Assembly: GCF_003437535.1 (NCBI RefSeq)
Contig: NZ_QSQT01000041.1
Location: 2,922 to 28,339, forward strand
Source of the DNA: Phocaeicola plebeius
Lineage (GTDB): Bacteria > Bacteroidota > Bacteroidia > Bacteroidales > Bacteroidaceae
Length of the DNA stretch: 25,418 nt
Reading direction: 5' to 3'
Shown here: piece after piece, positions 23,883-25,418 of the stretch
Numbering within the stretch: position 1 is the stretch's first letter
Layout: every line of letters begins with the position of its first letter
Program-made: the position numbers and the translations under genes
Notes under the pieces: generated by a model
The model's database searches: none
Told to the model about the DNA's origin: nothing
Seen by the model: only the letters and a program-made list of their open reading frames with translations

Positions 23883-24389
23883 ATGCTGGAAATATTAAGA
23901 AATGTAGATTATAACCCTCATTTTTTTCATATTCATACATTTAATAGTGAAGAAGAAAAATGGAGTGAGGGGCAAATTATATCCACTCAAAATCGTGGTA
24001 AAAGAACTTTTATAAATTACCCTAAGAAGTTTAGAGAAGAAGAATTCGAGAAGATTAGACAAAGGTCATTTGAAAACTTTCCTTCTAGATATACATGTTT
24101 ATTTTTATCTGAAGATATGGATACTGCAAAATTCTGGTTAGATAAACTTTTTAATAGGTGTAATTTTATTCAATTTGTTGAGGTTGAATTGTTATCAGGT
24201 AAATATGTATATGTAGATGAGCAGATATACAATATTGAGAATTTTTCTAAAGATTTAATGATTGAAGAGGCAAATAGTTATTGGAGTGGAGAGGAAATTG
24301 AAAATAATCGGATCTTGACTATTTTATTTGAAGGGCGATTTAGAGTTTGTAATGTTAAAGATATACATAATATAAATGATATATTATAG
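23883..24389 (+). CDS. DUF2441-like protein
   Basis: A 168-residue cytoplasmic protein with its own consensus promoter. The visible pattern is NPHFFHIHTFN at the start, then INYPKKFREEEFEKIRQRSFENFPSRYTCLFLSEDMDTAKFWLDKL in the middle. It ends with strands FIQFVEVELLSGKYVYVDEQIYNI and ILTILFEGRFRVCNVKDI. The FPSRxTCLFL ... A-xxW arrangement is what I associate with DUF2441, a small family of unknown function; this is recognition without a search. There is no signal peptide, membrane segment or known catalytic motif. It is followed after 26 bases by a very short ORF with a strong ribosome-binding site and then by another unrecognised gene on the same strand, perhaps one operon. Confidence 0.65.
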   Translation: MLEILRNVDYNPHFFHIHTFNSEEEKWSEGQIISTQNRGKRTFINYPKKFREEEFEKIRQRSFENFPSRYTCLFLSEDMDTAKFWLDKLFNRCNFIQFVEVELLSGKYVYVDEQIYNIENFSKDLMIEEANSYWSGEEIENNRILTILFEGRFRVCNVKDIHNINDIL

Positions 24390-24415
24390 CATTAATTCAT
24401 TTAGGAGGAATATTT

Positions 24416-24529
24416 ATGTTTACTACGAAAAATATATAAGGTGTATCGAAATTTAATAATGGTAATACATCTATTAAAAATGATAGAAGCTGTGAAATAA
24501 CAATTAAATTCTCAGGAAGATATTTATAA
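24416..24529 (+). pseudogene. Small 37-residue ORF split by TAA
   Basis: AGGAGG at 24403-24408 stands 7 bases before ATG 24416, the strongest Shine-Dalgarno-like site I noticed here. The frame gives MFTTKNI, then TAA at 24437-24439, then continues in frame for 29 codons (GVSKFNNGNTSIK ... EITIKFSGRYL) to TAA 24527-24529. A CAA to TAA change would explain it. Alternatively only the 7-residue peptide is made, or the real product is unrelated. I do not recognise it. It stands between the DUF2441-like gene and the gene at 24548. Confidence 0.35.
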
Positions 24530-24547
24530 TGTAATCATATTATAATT

Positions 24548-25418
24548 ATGGAACAATCGCTTACAGGAAATATTGATTTTCTGTTGACTTTAGATACGAC
24601 TAATGGACAACATACATTCAATGCTACTATTATAAACATAGAAAAAGAATTTAGGATTTATCTTTACCCAGATAAAACAGTTTCATTTAATGAATTAGTA
24701 AAACAATCAAGATTCTGGAATGATAAAATCCCTTACTTTTTGTTCGGAAAGAATCTTATAGTAGAAAATGCTCAAATAAACGGAACTGAAATTGAGCTTG
24801 ATTTATCAAGAGCCAAACTAATTACTTCACAAACTATTGTTTCTTCGAAGAGTAATGTATTCTATTTTATCATAGATACCTATCAATACCGATACACAGA
24901 CATGAGTGTTCAAAGTAAAGCTTCATTTTATCTAAGTTTCCCAAGTAACATGTTGGTGGACGATTTTCATTTAATAGAATATGGGTTAAACAATGAAGAC
25001 AATAAATCCATTCCTTTTGAAAGCAACATTGCTAATATAGATTTTACAATCTTACCCAATTTAACTACTAATCCATATACAGCAGTTATTCAATATCATA
25101 TATTTGATTCAGTTGAAAATGTTATTGAAAAGAATAATACATTATTGGATTTGCTTTCATTTTATTATGGTATCCCCATAGAAACCTTATCAATAATTGT
25201 AAAACAAAATGGATATACTTATGTAATTTATAAACAACCAACATATAGGTTAATGCAAAATTCACCTAAAAATATGAATTTAGCTTATCTTAATTTATAT
25301 AGTTTTAATGATTTTGCAAAGGGTATCACCGCGGATTTCTCAAATATCAAAGCATTGCATACCACAATACATATTCCGGAGCATACCCGTTCACTTTCCG
25401 GCAGCTTATTAGGGTATA
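24548..25418 (+). CDS. Unrecognised protein, 3' end beyond the window
   Basis: An open frame from ATG 24548 (MEQSLTGNIDFLLTLDT) runs 290 codons without a stop to the window edge, so the gene is partial. The N-terminal 150 residues are rich in short beta strands (FNATIINIEKEFRIYLY, IPYFLFGKNLIVENAQI, ASFYLSFPSNMLVDDF). Later comes a helical stretch followed by strands (KNNTLLDLLSFYYGIPIETLSIIVKQNGYTYVIYKQPTYR). This beta-rich start followed by an LLxFxxGxPI helix loosely recalls the N-terminal domain of ApeA-like HEPN defence proteins, but I cannot support that without the C-terminus. No signal peptide is seen. It begins 18 bases after the small ORF and is probably in one operon with the DUF2441-like gene. 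Confidence 0.75.
   Translation, partial: MEQSLTGNIDFLLTLDTTNGQHTFNATIINIEKEFRIYLYPDKTVSFNELVKQSRFWNDKIPYFLFGKNLIVENAQINGTEIELDLSRAKLITSQTIVSSKSNVFYFIIDTYQYRYTDMSVQSKASFYLSFPSNMLVDDFHLIEYGLNNEDNKSIPFESNIANIDFTILPNLTTNPYTAVIQYHIFDSVENVIEKNNTLLDLLSFYYGIPIETLSIIVKQNGYTYVIYKQPTYRLMQNSPKNMNLAYLNLYSFNDFAKGITADFSNIKALHTTIHIPEHTRSLSGSLLGY

Noticed and set aside
1..25418. tRNA or rRNA genes, CRISPR arrays, complete insertion sequences, integrase or attachment sites
   Set aside because: I found no cloverleaf, no regularly spaced repeats, and no transposase, integrase or relaxase motifs; element ends must lie outside the window.

Overview
The window looks like part of an integrative conjugative element (CTnDOT-like) from a Bacteroidales genome, probably Bacteroides or a close relative. 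The evidence is an RteC-family regulator, a DUF3945/topoisomerase III/giant methylase-helicase block, AT-rich sequence, and several promoters that match the Bacteroides consensus TTTG-N19-21-TAnnTTTG. No integrase, relaxase or element end is visible, so the boundaries lie outside the window.

Layout. 1-2849 (+): accessory genes. These are an unrecognised 403-residue ORF opened by an in-frame TAA, a GIY-YIG/DUF4357 nuclease gene broken by one TAA inside its catalytic motif, and a small membrane-anchored protein. 2976-12649 (+): a tight DNA-processing operon of a DUF4099/DUF3945 protein, topoisomerase III and a 2061-residue N6-methylase/SNF2-type helicase fusion. 12680-12719: a hairpin between convergent units. 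12735-14741 (-): a reverse transcriptase (RT) preceded by about 480 bases of non-coding DNA. 14847-15989 (-): a Panacea (SocA-like) toxin-antitoxin pair with its own consensus promoter. 16008-19028 (-): an XRE regulator, a helix-turn-helix protein, a Toprim primase-helicase and an excisionase-like protein. 19430-22448 (-): PadR regulator, HAAS membrane protein, secreted alpha/beta hydrolase and RteC, very closely spaced. 22611-23410 (-): a dihydrofolate-reductase-family protein behind a long structured leader with two tiny ORFs and a terminator-like stem. 23823-25418 (+): a DUF2441-like gene with a perfect promoter, a very small ORF, and an unrecognised gene that runs off the end.

The most interesting part is 12735-14741. 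The RT has the architecture I associate with defence-associated RTs of type DRT2 (UG2). Upstream, on the same strand, an RNA of about 335 nt can be predicted. It starts about 6 nt after a TAACTTTG -7 box and is closed by a 14-bp end-to-end stem whose single G-U pair only works for minus-strand RNA. It contains several hairpins. Between two hairpin regions one sense frame is free of stops for 68 codons, while the other two frames hold six and eleven stops. In DRT2 systems the RT copies such an RNA by rolling circle into a concatemer encoding an endless ORF (neo), so this window may hold a diverged Bacteroidales version. The RNA and the frame are read directly from the sequence; the mechanism is inference.

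Regulation appears layered: RteC and XRE for transfer, PadR for the hydrolase cluster, and an attenuator-like leader before the DHFR-family gene.
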